The notes under the pieces were generated by a model that was given only the letters and a program-made list of their open reading frames with translations, had not been told where the DNA came from and made no database searches. From Nitrosomonas sp. Nm84 (GTDB taxonomy: Bacteria > Pseudomonadota > Gammaproteobacteria > Burkholderiales > Nitrosomonadaceae): a DNA stretch of 64,000 bases. The position numbers and the translations under genes were made by a program. Where the stretch lies: assembly GCF_003201565.1 (NCBI RefSeq), contig NZ_QJJP01000001.1:1-64000 (forward strand). The letters are read 5' to 3'. Below, piece by piece: positions 18,690 through 27,752 of this stretch (its first letter is position 1; every line of letters starts with the position of its first letter).

Positions 18690-19020
18690 GCCTATTACCT
18701 GCGATACTCGAACATTTCGGCGGTATACTTATACACATATGAATATGATCTAGCATCAAATACCCTTCCAATATTTCGCACCCCTTTTGCTATGCCAAAT
18801 CATGCAGCACTTCCCTAGATGCTTACGTATCACTCCAAATATCATCCTCTTTCGTTTCTTCGGAATAAATACTACGTGATACTTACAATCCCATGTCGTA
18901 TGCGTCACCCTCTGTAATCTCTCATTTGATTCTCCTAGCTTTTGGTCAAGCTAAAAGAATCAAGGTGACCGTTTCTCCCGATCAAACCTTTATCATTCCC
19001 TCGGCATAGCCGGGGGATTA
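18687..19020 (-). mobile_element. Decayed IS200-type element with tnpA remnant
   Basis: From an ATG at 18925, the minus strand encodes pieces of a Y1/HUH TnpA: LQRVTHTTWDCKYHVVFIP, KKRKRMIFGVIRKHLG, then in another frame EVLHDLA, a TAG stop, QKGCEILEGYLMLDHIHMCI and SIPPKCSSIA. DHIH is the HUH metal-binding motif. A two-base insertion after the start codon, a frameshift near LG, and the in-frame TAG inactivate it. A GC-rich hairpin at 18998-19016 fits the subterminal end of such elements. The 3' part, including the catalytic Tyr, is missing. Confidence 0.75.
18998..19016. repeat. Palindromic end of the IS200-type remnant
   Basis: CCCTCGGC, loop ATA, GCCGGGGG form an 8-bp stem with one G-T pair. 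IS200/IS605 ends carry such hairpins, which TnpA recognises as single strands. It lies about 70 bp upstream of the decayed tnpA start. Confidence 0.5.
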
Positions 19021-19135
19021 CCTTATTTATTTACTATTTTGATTGAAAAGTGCACACTGATAAAGATCCACTTACACAAAATGTAGAACATTACTAAGTA
19101 TTAACCGATCAGTTTTGAAATGAGTCATAGAAAAA

Positions 19136-20044
19136 ATGAACATACTCATAACTGGCGCGACAGGGTTCATTGGCCGGCACCTTGTACAGCGTCTAAAGCA
19201 AGATCACCATACGATCAAGGTGCTTAGCCGGAATGCTGTGCAGGCTAGCCAAAAGCTAGGCGTGTCGGCGTATGATTGGAACTATGCCTATGAGGAAGTG
19301 CCTGCCGAAGCACTGAAAAATATCCAAATAATCATTCATTTGATGGGTGAAAATCTGGGTAATGGTCGGTGGACAGTCCAGCGCAAACACGAGATCTATG
19401 ATTCGCGCATTGTAAGCACTCGTAAGCTGGTAGCAGCAGCGCCTTCCAGCCTGAAATGTTTTATCTGCGCTTCAGCGATTGGCATTTATCCCGGCCATGG
19501 CGATGAAACTTATGATGAATCCTATGCAGTACCTGAACAGGGAAATTTCATGCAAACCATCTGCCGTGATTGGGAAAAAGAAGCCGCGGCGATTGAAAGC
19601 AAAGGAATACGCCGGGTGAGCATTCGCACCGGCATTGTATTGGGGGATGGCGGCATGCTGGCAAAGCTCTTGCCCATATTTAAACTGGGATTAGGTGGAC
19701 CTGTCGGCGATGGGTGCCAATGGTTGCCGTGGATTCATATTGACGACCTGGTCTCAGCGTACGTGGCCGCTGCTGTGGATACGCGTTATCACGGCGCGGT
19801 GAATGTCGTTTCACCCAATCCGGTACGATTCAATGACTTTGCGACCGCGCTCGGCAAAGCGCTCCATCGGCCCGCATTCTTTCCAACTCCGGCTTTTGTT
19901 TTGAAACTGGCATTAGGAGAAGCCGCTGCACTGGCGCTCAATAGCTATCGCATCGTACCCACTCAGTTGCTGCAAACATGTGGCTTTGAATTCAAATTTA
20001 CTCAGCTATCAGCCACACTGGATGATTTATTCGGAAAAAGCTAA
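19136..20044 (+). CDS. yfcH: TIGR01777-family NAD(P)-dependent epimerase-like protein
   Basis: A 302-residue extended short-chain dehydrogenase-like protein. The nucleotide-binding loop GATGFIGRHL is at residues 7-16. The central part includes LMGENLGNGRW (near 65) and SAIGIYPGHGDETYDE (near 115), in which the catalytic Tyr region of classic enzymes is altered. The C-terminal DUF1731 segment ends the chain. Such proteins (YfcH, cell-division inhibitor SulA-like in older annotations) have no established reaction. It is monocistronic and faces efp, with a shared bidirectional terminator between them. Confidence 0.88.
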   Translation: MNILITGATGFIGRHLVQRLKQDHHTIKVLSRNAVQASQKLGVSAYDWNYAYEEVPAEALKNIQIIIHLMGENLGNGRWTVQRKHEIYDSRIVSTRKLVAAAPSSLKCFICASAIGIYPGHGDETYDESYAVPEQGNFMQTICRDWEKEAAAIESKGIRRVSIRTGIVLGDGGMLAKLLPIFKLGLGGPVGDGCQWLPWIHIDDLVSAYVAAAVDTRYHGAVNVVSPNPVRFNDFATALGKALHRPAFFPTPAFVLKLALGEAAALALNSYRIVPTQLLQTCGFEFKFTQLSATLDDLFGKS

Positions 20045-20093
20045 ATACAGCCACATAATGCGTGGAAGTACTCGCGCTTACTCATGATTCAAT

Positions 20094-20120
20094 AAAAAAA
20101 GCGGCTAACGCCGCTTTTTT
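20094..20120. terminator. Bidirectional rho-independent terminator between yfcH and efp
   Basis: A run of A (20094-20100), stem GCGGC (20101-20105), loop TAAC, stem GCCGC (20110-20114), and a run of T (20115-20120). The A and T runs make it work in both directions, which fits the convergent genes on either side. Confidence 0.88.
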
Positions 20121-20135
20121 AGACCCGAACATGCA

Positions 20136-20699
20136 TCAAACCCGTTTTCTGAATTCATTGTTATGCGGATCGATCTCAATCTTGTCGCCAATTTCCACAA
20201 AACCAGCCACTGGAATTTCAAATCCTGTTCCGACAAGCCGCGCCGGTTTCATGATTTTTCCCGTGGTATCCCCTCTCACCGCAGGCTCTGTGTATTCAAC
20301 TTCGCGCACAATCGTGTTGGGTAATTCAACGGAAATCGCTTTGCCATCATAAAAGGTTACCTGACAAACATCTTCCATGCCATCGATCAAATAATTCAGA
20401 ACGTCCGGCATATTATCAGCTTCCACTTCAACCTGGTTATAGTCGGCATCCATGAAAACATACAACGGATCGGCAAAATAGCTGTACGTGCAGTCTTTGC
20501 GATCCAGTACAACCAGTTCGAATTTTTCATCGGCTTTGTAAACACTTTCGGTCGTCGTGCTGGAAAATAAGTTTTTAAGTTTCATTTTGACCACCGATGC
20601 ATTACGGCCAGATTTGGTAAATTCCGCCCGCTGCACGACCATGGGATCATTACCAACCATTACGACGTTACCTGAGCGTAGTTCCATTGCGGTTTTCAT
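20136..20699 (-). CDS. efp: Elongation factor P, arginine (rhamnosylated) type
   Basis: A 187-residue translation factor that relieves stalling at polyproline stretches. The KOW-like N-terminal domain has the modification loop KSGRNASVV with Arg32 at the tip, instead of the Lys used with EpmA/EpmB. Two OB domains follow, ending [11 protein letters not shown]. The arginine type is activated by rhamnosylation, and the modifying enzyme EarP is encoded 79 bp upstream. The gene is probably expressed with earP and rimO, although the gap could hold its own promoter. Length is normal for the family. Confidence 0.97.
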   Translation of the reverse strand: MKTAMELRSGNVVMVGNDPMVVQRAEFTKSGRNASVVKMKLKNLFSSTTTESVYKADEKFELVVLDRKDCTYSYFADPLYVFMDADYNQVEVEADNMPDVLNYLIDGMEDVCQVTFYDGKAISVELPNTIVREVEYTEPAVRGDTTGKIMKPARLVGTGFEIPVAGFVEIGDKIEIDPHNNEFRKRV

Positions 20700-20778
20700 A
20701 GTTCAATTCCAGAATTTTAGTTAAAAGCAAAAATGATGTTGTTGAATAAAACCCAGCATCAAATTTATAAGCAGCGGA

Positions 20779-21903
20779 TTATAGCCGATTTTCAGCAAAC
20801 TGCACCAGACTGGATGTCAAATCATTCTGTTTCAGTAATTGCTTAACCCAGTTTTTGTTATGGTACGCAAGAGGCTTGCGGAAGGATAAGAAATTCATCC
20901 AGATTGCGCTATTTACTTCACTCCTACCATTCCAGCAATGCCACATTTCGCGTACTGCCGCAGCCATTTCCATCGACATATCGACGGTATATAACTCAAG
21001 GAATGCATCCAGTTTTTTCCAATGCGCGCTCTCCGTCTGCGGATAAATATTCCAGACAAAAGGATTCATTCCCCACTGGGCGCGCACGAAAGAGTCTTCA
21101 CCGCGCACAAAATTAACATCACAACTCCAGAGCAGCCGATCATAATCAGTCTGTTCCATAAACGGAATGACCTGCACGGTTAGTTGCCCATGCGTCATCA
21201 ACGCCGATTCACATGCAAAGAATGCCATGATGCTCTCAGCCACCTTTCCTTTTGGCACGACTAATAAAACCGGCACTGTCGATTCTGATAATATTTGGAT
21301 CAGTTTTTCGACTGGCGCAGTGTCGTAACAAAATAGTGAAATACGTATTTCATCAGAGTTACGTTCAGGCAAGTCCTGGCGTTGTAAAAATGCATGTTCT
21401 ACTGCCATGCCAAAAGCTTCCCTTTGCCCGATCAAATCCCTTTCGCGCAGCAACCCGCCAGTGCCTTGCACAAAACCAGGGAAAAAGAATGTCTTGGTTA
21501 AAGAAAGACGCGGATGTGGTGACGGTAGCGCATGATATTGAGTGACCCACGGTTCAGCACTGAGATATTCCAGATTGATCCAGACAGGTTGCTTTATTTT
21601 CTGCAACAGTGCAGCCACATAAACCTCCGGCAGCTCACAGGCAAACGCTTCAATCACCACCTCTGCAGGCTCAACGGCAATAAATACTTCTTGCCAGCGA
21701 CCAATCTCAACACCATGTATTACTTGATATTGGATGTTTGGATCGACAGTCGGCGTTATACAGGCAAAACTGGCCAGATCATCAATCCATAGCCGCACAC
21801 TTTGGTGGTGTTCATGCGTTAATTGTCTGGCCAGGCGCCAACAGACGCCAATATCACCAAAATTATCAACAACTCTGCAAAAAATATCCCAGCGGCGCTG
21901 CAT
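20779..21903 (-). CDS. earP: EF-P arginine rhamnosyltransferase EarP
   Basis: A 374-residue GT-B glycosyltransferase of the DUF2331 family. It transfers rhamnose from dTDP-rhamnose to Arg32 of EF-P. The N-terminus RWDIFCRVVDNFGDIGVCWRL (residues 4-24) is the family hallmark, with the Asp of DNFGD needed for catalysis. The C-terminal half has VNFVRGEDSFVRAQWGMNPFVW (near 280) with the nucleotide-sugar contact residues. It lies between rimO (39 bp upstream) and efp (79 bp downstream) on the same strand, matching the usual efp-earP linkage. dTDP-rhamnose synthesis genes are not in the window. Confidence 0.96.
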   Translation of the reverse strand: MQRRWDIFCRVVDNFGDIGVCWRLARQLTHEHHQSVRLWIDDLASFACITPTVDPNIQYQVIHGVEIGRWQEVFIAVEPAEVVIEAFACELPEVYVAALLQKIKQPVWINLEYLSAEPWVTQYHALPSPHPRLSLTKTFFFPGFVQGTGGLLRERDLIGQREAFGMAVEHAFLQRQDLPERNSDEIRISLFCYDTAPVEKLIQILSESTVPVLLVVPKGKVAESIMAFFACESALMTHGQLTVQVIPFMEQTDYDRLLWSCDVNFVRGEDSFVRAQWGMNPFVWNIYPQTESAHWKKLDAFLELYTVDMSMEMAAAVREMWHCWNGRSEVNSAIWMNFLSFRKPLAYHNKNWVKQLLKQNDLTSSLVQFAENRL

Positions 21904-21942
21904 GGCAATATAGGGAAGATTGCGCGAACAGTGAATTACGCG

Positions 21943-23277
21943 CTATGTGTTAATCTGCTTGGCGAAAAGATCGTGCGTATCCGAATCCACAATCTCAACT
22001 TCAATGAAATCACCCGGCTGACCATGAGTCACTTGATCCACGTACACCAGACCATCGATTTCCGGTGCGTCGGCACTACTTCTGGCAACAACGCCATCCT
22101 CAGTCAATTCGTCAATCATCACGGTCATCCTTCGGCCTATTTTTGCGGCCAAACGTTGACGACTGATCTCCTCCTGCAATTGCATGAAACGCACACGGCG
22201 ATCTTCCTTGATATCCTCCGGCACAGGATCAGATAACTGGTTAGCCGTTGCGCCCGCCACCGGCGAATAAGCAAAGCATCCCACACGATCCAATTGCGCT
22301 TCCCGCAAAAATGCTAATAATTCCTCAAACTCCGCCTCAGTTTCACCCGGAAAACCCACGATAAAGGTACTGCGCAAGGTAATATCAGGACAGACTTGGC
22401 GCCATTGCTGAATGCGCGCAAGATTATTCTCAGCATTCGCCGGACGCTTCATGGCTTTCAGGATGCGTGAATTGGCGTGTTGGAATGGCACATCCAGATA
22501 AGGCAGTATTTTACCTTCCGCCATCAATGGAATCACTTCATCCACATGCGGATAGGGATAAACATAATGCAAGCGCACCCAGACCCCTAATGTGCCCAGC
22601 GCCTGTGCAAGTTCAGTCAACCTGGTCTTAACCGGTCTGCCTTGCCAAAAACCGGTACGATATTTCACGTCAACACCATACGCACTGGTATCTTGCGAGA
22701 TAATCAACAGCTCTTTTACACCAGCGTTTACGAGATGTTCCGCTTCCTGCATCACTTGATGAATCGGCCGACTCACCAGGTCGCCGCGCATTGAAGGAAT
22801 AATGCAAAATGTGCAGCGATGATTACATCCCTCGGAAATTTTCACATAAGCATAGTGTTTGGGCGTCAACCGGATTCCTTGGGGCGGTATCAGGCTGGTA
22901 TAGGGATCATGCGGCTGCGGTAAATGCGTGTGGATCGCGGACATCACTTCCGGCAGTGCATGCGGTCCGGTAACCGCCAACACTTGCGGGTGGGCTTTTT
23001 TAACGACATCACCATCCTCTTTGGCACCCAAACAGCCTGTGACAATGACTTTGCCATTTTCGGCCAGCGCTTCGCCAATAGCATCCAGCGATTCTTCCAC
23101 CGCACTATCGATAAATCCGCAGGTATTAACGACAACCAGATCAGCGTCTTCGTACGAAGGTGATATTTCATAACCTTCAGCTCGTAACTGTGTCAGAATT
23201 TGCTCGGAATCTACCAGTGCTTTTGGACAACCCAATGAAATAAAACCAACTTTTTGTGCAGTATGTTTAGATGACAT
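21943..23277 (-). CDS. rimO: Ribosomal protein S12 methylthiotransferase RimO
   Basis: A 444-residue radical-SAM enzyme that methylthiolates an Asp of ribosomal protein S12. The N-terminal UPF0004 domain has [10 protein letters not shown] and NTCGFID, whose cysteines bind one Fe-S cluster, with GCLGA providing a third Cys. The radical-SAM motif CNHRCTFC follows near residue 150, and the C-terminus is a TRAM domain. The ATG at 23277 ([12 protein letters not shown]) is chosen; an in-frame start further upstream would add a hydrophobic stretch not seen in the family. It is probably the first gene of rimO-earP-efp. Confidence 0.96.
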   Translation of the reverse strand: MSSKHTAQKVGFISLGCPKALVDSEQILTQLRAEGYEISPSYEDADLVVVNTCGFIDSAVEESLDAIGEALAENGKVIVTGCLGAKEDGDVVKKAHPQVLAVTGPHALPEVMSAIHTHLPQPHDPYTSLIPPQGIRLTPKHYAYVKISEGCNHRCTFCIIPSMRGDLVSRPIHQVMQEAEHLVNAGVKELLIISQDTSAYGVDVKYRTGFWQGRPVKTRLTELAQALGTLGVWVRLHYVYPYPHVDEVIPLMAEGKILPYLDVPFQHANSRILKAMKRPANAENNLARIQQWRQVCPDITLRSTFIVGFPGETEAEFEELLAFLREAQLDRVGCFAYSPVAGATANQLSDPVPEDIKEDRRVRFMQLQEEISRQRLAAKIGRRMTVMIDELTEDGVVARSSADAPEIDGLVYVDQVTHGQPGDFIEVEIVDSDTHDLFAKQINT

Positions 23278-23398
23278 GTAAAAATAATTAAATAAGAATA
23301 TGATCCAGCTATTGAGCAAATACTGAATTTTATCTGATAACTGCCCATTACAATTTTTTATCTTCTAATACATTAGCAATTGGCAAAAAGGGAAAAAC

Positions 23399-23971
23399 AT
23401 GGATTATTTGCAAATCCGGTATATATTGAAAGTAATTCTATACTTGCTTATGCTCACACCAACGTCAGTATTCGCCCAGATTGATTGCGCGTCACTACCG
23501 CATTGGGCGACATTGAACAATGGATTGCAGATCAATCAACAGCATATTTTTTGTGGTGAATGGAGCCACAATCGCCCCAAAGGTTTTCATTCGCGACCTG
23601 GCGGCAACAATCCTTCGACCGTCGCACACCTGACCGTTCAAAGCAAACCCAATGCAGCGGGAATTTATACCAGTCGTTGGTCATATAAGGATCATTCGGA
23701 TAAAAACAAATTCTCATCCATGTTTCCGGACCATTGCACCCTCTCACAAGTGTTAAATTCCATCAGTTATGCAACGGCAAGTTCAAGCACAAAGTGCCCA
23801 TCTGGTTCTCCCGATTGGACGCAATGCGGAAAAAACAAACCTGAAAACAAATCTGCAGCGAATCAAGACGAGAACCTCCAATACTGCAGCAAAGATGGAA
23901 AGTTTTTTACCATCGGCTTTGCACCCGCCAAACAAGGCAAAATTAATACAGCATTTCCAATTTTCGAATGA
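23399..23971 (+). CDS. Secreted EndoU-type nuclease
   Basis: A 190-residue protein with a Sec signal peptide (hydrophobic core about 8-20, likely cleavage after TSVFA, residue 26). The mature part matches the bacterial EndoU pattern: QQHIFCGEW with His49, then GFHSRPGG with His64, the two expected catalytic histidines. Five mature cysteines or more suggest disulphides outside the cytoplasm. A good ribosome binding site (AAGGGA) precedes the ATG. EndoU RNases occur as effector domains of contact-dependent and other interbacterial toxins; here the domain is stand-alone. The downstream gene overlaps by 4 bp and may encode its immunity protein. Function inferred from motifs. Confidence 0.7.
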   Translation: MDYLQIRYILKVILYLLMLTPTSVFAQIDCASLPHWATLNNGLQINQQHIFCGEWSHNRPKGFHSRPGGNNPSTVAHLTVQSKPNAAGIYTSRWSYKDHSDKNKFSSMFPDHCTLSQVLNSISYATASSSTKCPSGSPDWTQCGKNKPENKSAANQDENLQYCSKDGKFFTIGFAPAKQGKINTAFPIFE

Positions 23972-24294
23972 ATGATCATCCTTTTACCTGGCCGGGGCAT
24001 CATCCCGATGAACCCACGCATCGCCTGATCATTGCTTATTTGACGATCGATATACAAAGAAGCCCAGAAGATGCGAGTGAACTGTCACAGAAAATCAGCG
24101 CTGTTCACTCCGGACAGCTTCCTGAATGGGAACGCATCGGTAATGCATACTGCCTGCGATTATTCCCGGATTATGTCGAAATTGAAGAGGACTTTGCAGA
24201 AGAAGGCGGAAAGCCTGAGAAAATTCCACTGACCACATTTAAAATGGCAGTACAGTCATGGCTGGAACACATCGCTGGTCAACAAAATAAATGA
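23968..24294 (+). CDS. Small cytoplasmic protein, possible EndoU partner
   Basis: A 108-residue acidic protein without signal peptide or membrane segment. Visible parts are THRLIIAYLTIDI (near 18), LPEWERIGNAYCLRLFPDYVEIEEDF (about 49-75) and a C-terminal helix VQSWLEHI. The layout (W-G-Y-L-V core, acidic loop) loosely recalls YacL-like proteins, but I cannot assign it. Its ATG overlaps the stop of the EndoU gene (ATGA), so the two are made together. A small acidic cytoplasmic partner of a secreted RNase fits an immunity protein. That role is inference from position. Confidence 0.6.
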   Translation: MNDHPFTWPGHHPDEPTHRLIIAYLTIDIQRSPEDASELSQKISAVHSGQLPEWERIGNAYCLRLFPDYVEIEEDFAEEGGKPEKIPLTTFKMAVQSWLEHIAGQQNK

Positions 24295-24319
24295 CAACTA
24301 TTTATGAATTAAAAGCAAT

Positions 24320-24544
24320 CTAATCAACGCCAACAAACCTTGCTGCATCAATAATCGACCACAGATGAAAAATTCCGCCAATGACTGCAGGAATAATCAG
24401 CACTGCGAAAAAGTAACCTACCCCGACGATGGCAAAAAATAAAATTGCCGCCAATATCCGCCCTTGCACCAGTTGTCCCAAACCAGGAATAAAAAAACTA
24501 CAAACCGCTGCAAGTACATTTCCACCAGATCCTTGCCCTGACAT
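24320..24544 (-). CDS. Small TM2-like membrane protein
   Basis: A 74-residue protein with two hydrophobic segments (about 8-24 and 30-64, the second probably a helical pair) joined by IPGLGQLVQGR, a turn typical of TM2-domain and related short membrane proteins. It ends WSIIDAARFVGVD, also common in that group. No function is known. It lies convergent to the EndoU pair and upstream of no other minus-strand gene in close range, so it is probably a single-gene unit. Confidence 0.65.
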   Translation of the reverse strand: MSGQGSGGNVLAAVCSFFIPGLGQLVQGRILAAILFFAIVGVGYFFAVLIIPAVIGGIFHLWSIIDAARFVGVD

Positions 24545-24760
24545 TGTTCTTCCTCTCTCGATATTGTGTTGTTACAAATGCATTATAGTTTACTAATTGT
24601 ACCTTCATCATTGACAGAATGCTCATAATCAATAGCGATATCACTCATATCGCCTGCCCTTCTTTTCTTAATCTCATTGAATTATTTATTCTGATTTCAC
24701 CAAACAACTGTAAGACTATTCCTACGCAACTATACCAAATTACTATGACTACAATCACCT

Positions 24761-25675
24761 TTATTTTTTTGATTCAACCATCAATGTGGCAGCTTCCTTC
24801 AGCAGAAATTCTCTGAAAGCATTGGCAACACTGGACAACCGCTTGTTCTTTCTATTTACCACATGCCAATACCGAATAATAGGAAAATCCTGCACATCCA
24901 GAATTTTTAAACGATTCATCTCAAGTTCCAGTTCAGCGGTATGCTGCGACATAATCCCCAATCCCATTCCAGCTTGTACGGCTTGCTTAATGGCTTCAGT
25001 CGTATCCGTTTCCATGCCTTTATTGATTTTGATGCTATGCTCGACGAAAAAACGCTCCATGGCACCGCGCGTTCCGGAGCCCGATTCACGCACCAGAAAA
25101 ATCTCTTTTTCCAGTCGTTTGACCGGTATATTATGTTCTTGGCACAACGGATGATTAGGTGGTGCTATCACCACTAATGGATTTTCCATAAACGATTCGC
25201 TATCAATATCGAGATCCTCCGGTGGCTGCCCCATAATCGCAAGGTCAATCAGATTATCCGCCAATTGTTTCAATACTGCTTCACGGTTGGAAACATTTAA
25301 ACTGACGGTAACACCGCTGTATCTTTGACAAAACTTCGCCAATAAGTGCGGTGCAAAATAATTGGCCGTTGTCACCACCGAAATGTTTAATTTACCACGC
25401 TCCATGCCTTTCAGTTCATCCAAGGCAACTTCCATATCAGATAGCTGTTGGGAAATTGCACGACTATAGTGATACAACTCGCGCCCGGCTTCAGTCAGAT
25501 AAATTCGTTTACCCAAATGCTCAAATAGCGGTAAACTAACGTTGTCCTCCAATTGCTTAATTTGCATGGAAACAGCAGGTTGAGTCAAATGAAGTTCATC
25601 AGCTGCACGCGAGTAGCTTAAATGCCGAGCAACCGATTCGAATACTTTTAGCTGTCGCAAAGTAAGATGTAGCAT
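24761..25675 (-). CDS. cbbR: LysR-type regulator of the RuBisCO operon
   Basis: A 304-residue LysR-family regulator. The winged helix-turn-helix is at about 4-63 (LRQLKVFESVARHLSYSRAA and LHLTQPAVSMQIKQLE). The periplasmic-binding-type effector domain follows, with VVTTANYFAPHLLAKF near 100. It is divergent from cbbL with a 198-bp shared control region holding a T-N11-A palindrome. CbbR activates cbb transcription in response to metabolites such as RuBP or NADPH. Assignment rests on the HTH type, the length and the divergent placement, the standard arrangement in autotrophic proteobacteria. Confidence 0.95.
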   Translation of the reverse strand: MLHLTLRQLKVFESVARHLSYSRAADELHLTQPAVSMQIKQLEDNVSLPLFEHLGKRIYLTEAGRELYHYSRAISQQLSDMEVALDELKGMERGKLNISVVTTANYFAPHLLAKFCQRYSGVTVSLNVSNREAVLKQLADNLIDLAIMGQPPEDLDIDSESFMENPLVVIAPPNHPLCQEHNIPVKRLEKEIFLVRESGSGTRGAMERFFVEHSIKINKGMETDTTEAIKQAVQAGMGLGIMSQHTAELELEMNRLKILDVQDFPIIRYWHVVNRKNKRLSSVANAFREFLLKEAATLMVESKK

Positions 25676-25692
25676 GTATCATCTCAGTAAAA

Positions 25693-25718
25693 TTATCATA
25701 AGTATAACCTTATCATAA
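25693..25718. repeat. Direct repeat in the cbbR-cbbL control region
   Basis: TTATCATAA occurs at 25693-25701 and 25710-25718, 17 bp apart centre to centre, just inside the cbbR start. A half-site pair for a regulator or a chance AT-rich repeat are both possible. Confidence 0.35.
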
Positions 25719-25720
25719 AT

Positions 25721-25735
25721 ATCAGAATTACTGAT
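25721..25735. promoter_or_regulatory. Candidate CbbR operator (T-N11-A palindrome)
   Basis: ATCAG-AATTA-CTGAT is a perfect 5-bp inverted repeat containing T (25722) and A (25734) with 11 bases between, the LysR-family consensus. It lies 45 bp upstream of cbbR and about 140 bp upstream of the cbbL start. Confidence 0.6.
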
Positions 25736-25873
25736 TTGTTCTTATAGATAAATAACGCTATAGTGCATTTCATAGATTTGAGTAGTCATGTTTGATGTTT
25801 GTAACGCAATATCCTCTCTTTTCTGTCTGTGTTGTTGGCTGAAGTTGAGTGGAATTTAACTGGAGAAGAAACT

Positions 25874-27295
25874 ATGGCCGTAAAAATATATAACGCTGGT
25901 GTAAAAGAATATCGACAAACTTACTGGACCCCTGATTACACGCCACTGGATACCGATCTTTTGGCATGTTTCAAAATTACGCCACAACCCGGTGTACCTC
26001 GTGAAGAAGTTGCTGCTGCAGTGGCTGCAGAATCTTCCACAGGTACCTGGACCACGGTATGGACTGATCTGCTTACCGATCTGGATTACTACAAAGGACG
26101 CGCTTATAAGATTGAAGACGTACCTGGGGATGATACCTGTTTCTATGCTTTCGTAGCATACCCAATCGATCTTTTTGAAGAAGGTTCTGTCGTTAACGTG
26201 TTGACCTCGCTGGTAGGTAACGTGTTTGGTTTTAAAGCGTTACGTGCACTGCGTCTGGAAGACGTTCGTTTCCCGATTGCTTACGTCAAAACCTGTGGCG
26301 GACCTCCTACCGGTATTCAAGTAGAACGCGATCGTTTGAACAAATATGGCCGTGCGCTGTTAGGTTGTACCATTAAGCCTAAGCTGGGCCTGTCTGCCAA
26401 GAACTATGGTCGTGCTGTGTATGAATGTCTGCGTGGCGGCCTGGATCTGACCAAAGACGATGAAAACGTTAACAGTCAGCCTTTCATGCGTTGGCGCGAT
26501 CGCTTCCAATTCGTGGTGGAAGCTTGCCAAAAAGCTGAACGTGAAACCGGAGAACGTAAAGGCCACTACCTGAACGTAACCGCACCAACCCCGGAAGAAA
26601 TGTACAAACGTGCTGAGTTTGCTAAAGAATTAGGCGCACCGATTATCATGCATGACTACTTGACCGGTGGTTTAACAGCCAATACGGGACTGGCTAACTG
26701 GTGCCGCAACAATGGAATGCTGTTGCACATCCACCGCGCTATGCACGCTGTGCTTGATCGCAACCCTCACCATGGTATTCATTTCCGTGTTTTAACCAAA
26801 GTGCTGCGTTTGTCAGGTGGCGATCACCTGCACTCCGGTACCGTGGTTGGTAAACTGGAAGGTGACCGTGCAGCAACCCTCGGTTGGATCGATACCATGC
26901 GCGACAAATTCATCAAAGAAGACCGCAGTCGCGGTCTGTTCTTCGATCAGGATTGGGGTTCCATGCCAGGTGTATTCCCAGTTGCTTCGGGCGGTATTCA
27001 CGTTTGGCATATGCCAGCGCTTGTCGCAATCTTCGGTGATGATGCCTGCTTGCAGTTTGGTGGTGGTACTCTGGGTCATCCATGGGGCAACGCTGCTGGT
27101 GCTGCTGCTAACCGTGTTGCATTAGAAGCCTGCGTAGAAGCACGTAACCAAGGTATTGACATCGAAAAAGAAGGGAAAGCGATTCTGACCAAGGCAGCGA
27201 AAAGCAGTCCCGAACTAAAAATCGCCATGGAAACATGGAAAGAGATCAAGTTCGAGTTTGATACAGTTGACAAACTGGACGTAGCCCACAAGTAA
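25874..27295 (+). CDS. cbbL: RuBisCO large subunit, form IA
   Basis: A 473-residue carboxylase subunit that fixes CO2 onto ribulose-1,5-bisphosphate. The catalytic Lys lies in [11 protein letters not shown] (near 170), the carbamylated Lys in [17 protein letters not shown] (near 195), the His region in HIHRAMHAV, and loop 6 in [13 protein letters not shown] (near 325). The sequence style is form IA (green-like) of proteobacteria. The ATG at 25874 (MAVKIYNAG) is chosen because GGAGAAG lies 6-12 bp upstream and the protein then has the family length. cbbS follows after 76 bp. The presence of cbbQ/cbbO and no carboxysome genes suggests the cytoplasmic type. Confidence 0.98.
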   Translation: MAVKIYNAGVKEYRQTYWTPDYTPLDTDLLACFKITPQPGVPREEVAAAVAAESSTGTWTTVWTDLLTDLDYYKGRAYKIEDVPGDDTCFYAFVAYPIDLFEEGSVVNVLTSLVGNVFGFKALRALRLEDVRFPIAYVKTCGGPPTGIQVERDRLNKYGRALLGCTIKPKLGLSAKNYGRAVYECLRGGLDLTKDDENVNSQPFMRWRDRFQFVVEACQKAERETGERKGHYLNVTAPTPEEMYKRAEFAKELGAPIIMHDYLTGGLTANTGLANWCRNNGMLLHIHRAMHAVLDRNPHHGIHFRVLTKVLRLSGGDHLHSGTVVGKLEGDRAATLGWIDTMRDKFIKEDRSRGLFFDQDWGSMPGVFPVASGGIHVWHMPALVAIFGDDACLQFGGGTLGHPWGNAAGAAANRVALEACVEARNQGIDIEKEGKAILTKAAKSSPELKIAMETWKEIKFEFDTVDKLDVAHK

Positions 27296-27312
27296 GCAAT
27301 GCATAGTTAAAG

Positions 27313-27344
27313 AAGAAGAGCTAATGACTAACATTACTCTTCTT
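27313..27344 (+). other. Intercistronic hairpin between cbbL and cbbS
   Basis: AAGAAGAG (27313-27320) can pair with CTCTTCTT (27337-27344) around a 16-base loop. No T-run follows, so it is not a classical terminator. It may stabilise the cbbL transcript end or adjust subunit ratio. Confidence 0.45.
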
Positions 27345-27371
27345 CACCTCTCTAAAATTAAGGAATAAATA

Positions 27372-27728
27372 ATGAGTGAAGTAATCGATTACAAATCACG
27401 TGTCAGTGATCCAGCAAGCCGTAAATTTGAAACATTTTCCTACCTGCCTGCGATGGCTGACAAGGAGATCAAAAAGCAAGTACAGTATTTGATCAGTAAA
27501 GGCTGGAACCCAGCCATCGAACATACGGAACCTGAGTATGTCATGGACTCCTACTGGTACATGTGGAAGCTACCCATGTTTGGTGAAACTGATGTAGATC
27601 GCGTGCTGGGGGAGGCTGCTGCATGTCATAAAGCCAACCCGAATAATCATGTCCGTTTGATTGGTTACAACAATTTCAACCAATCACAAGGTACCGCCAT
27701 GGTGATATACCGCGGCAAGACTGTTTAA
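27372..27728 (+). CDS. cbbS: RuBisCO small subunit
   Basis: A 118-residue small subunit that caps the L8S8 enzyme. Family features are [19 protein letters not shown] (about 19-37), the [12 protein letters not shown] segment (near 50), [14 protein letters not shown] (near 66), and VRLIGYNNF towards the end. Length matches proteobacterial form IA. A good ribosome binding site (AAGGA) lies 9 bp before the ATG. A strong terminator begins 24 bp after the stop, so most transcripts probably end here and cbbQ/cbbO receive less. Confidence 0.97.
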   Translation: MSEVIDYKSRVSDPASRKFETFSYLPAMADKEIKKQVQYLISKGWNPAIEHTEPEYVMDSYWYMWKLPMFGETDVDRVLGEAAACHKANPNNHVRLIGYNNFNQSQGTAMVIYRGKTV

Positions 27729-27752
27729 GACACAACGGGTTTCTTACCCTGG

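Noticed and set aside
24619-24816. 65-codon hydrophobic plus-strand frame
   Set aside because: It overlaps the end of cbbR, has no ribosome binding site, and its composition follows the AT-rich intergenic sequence.
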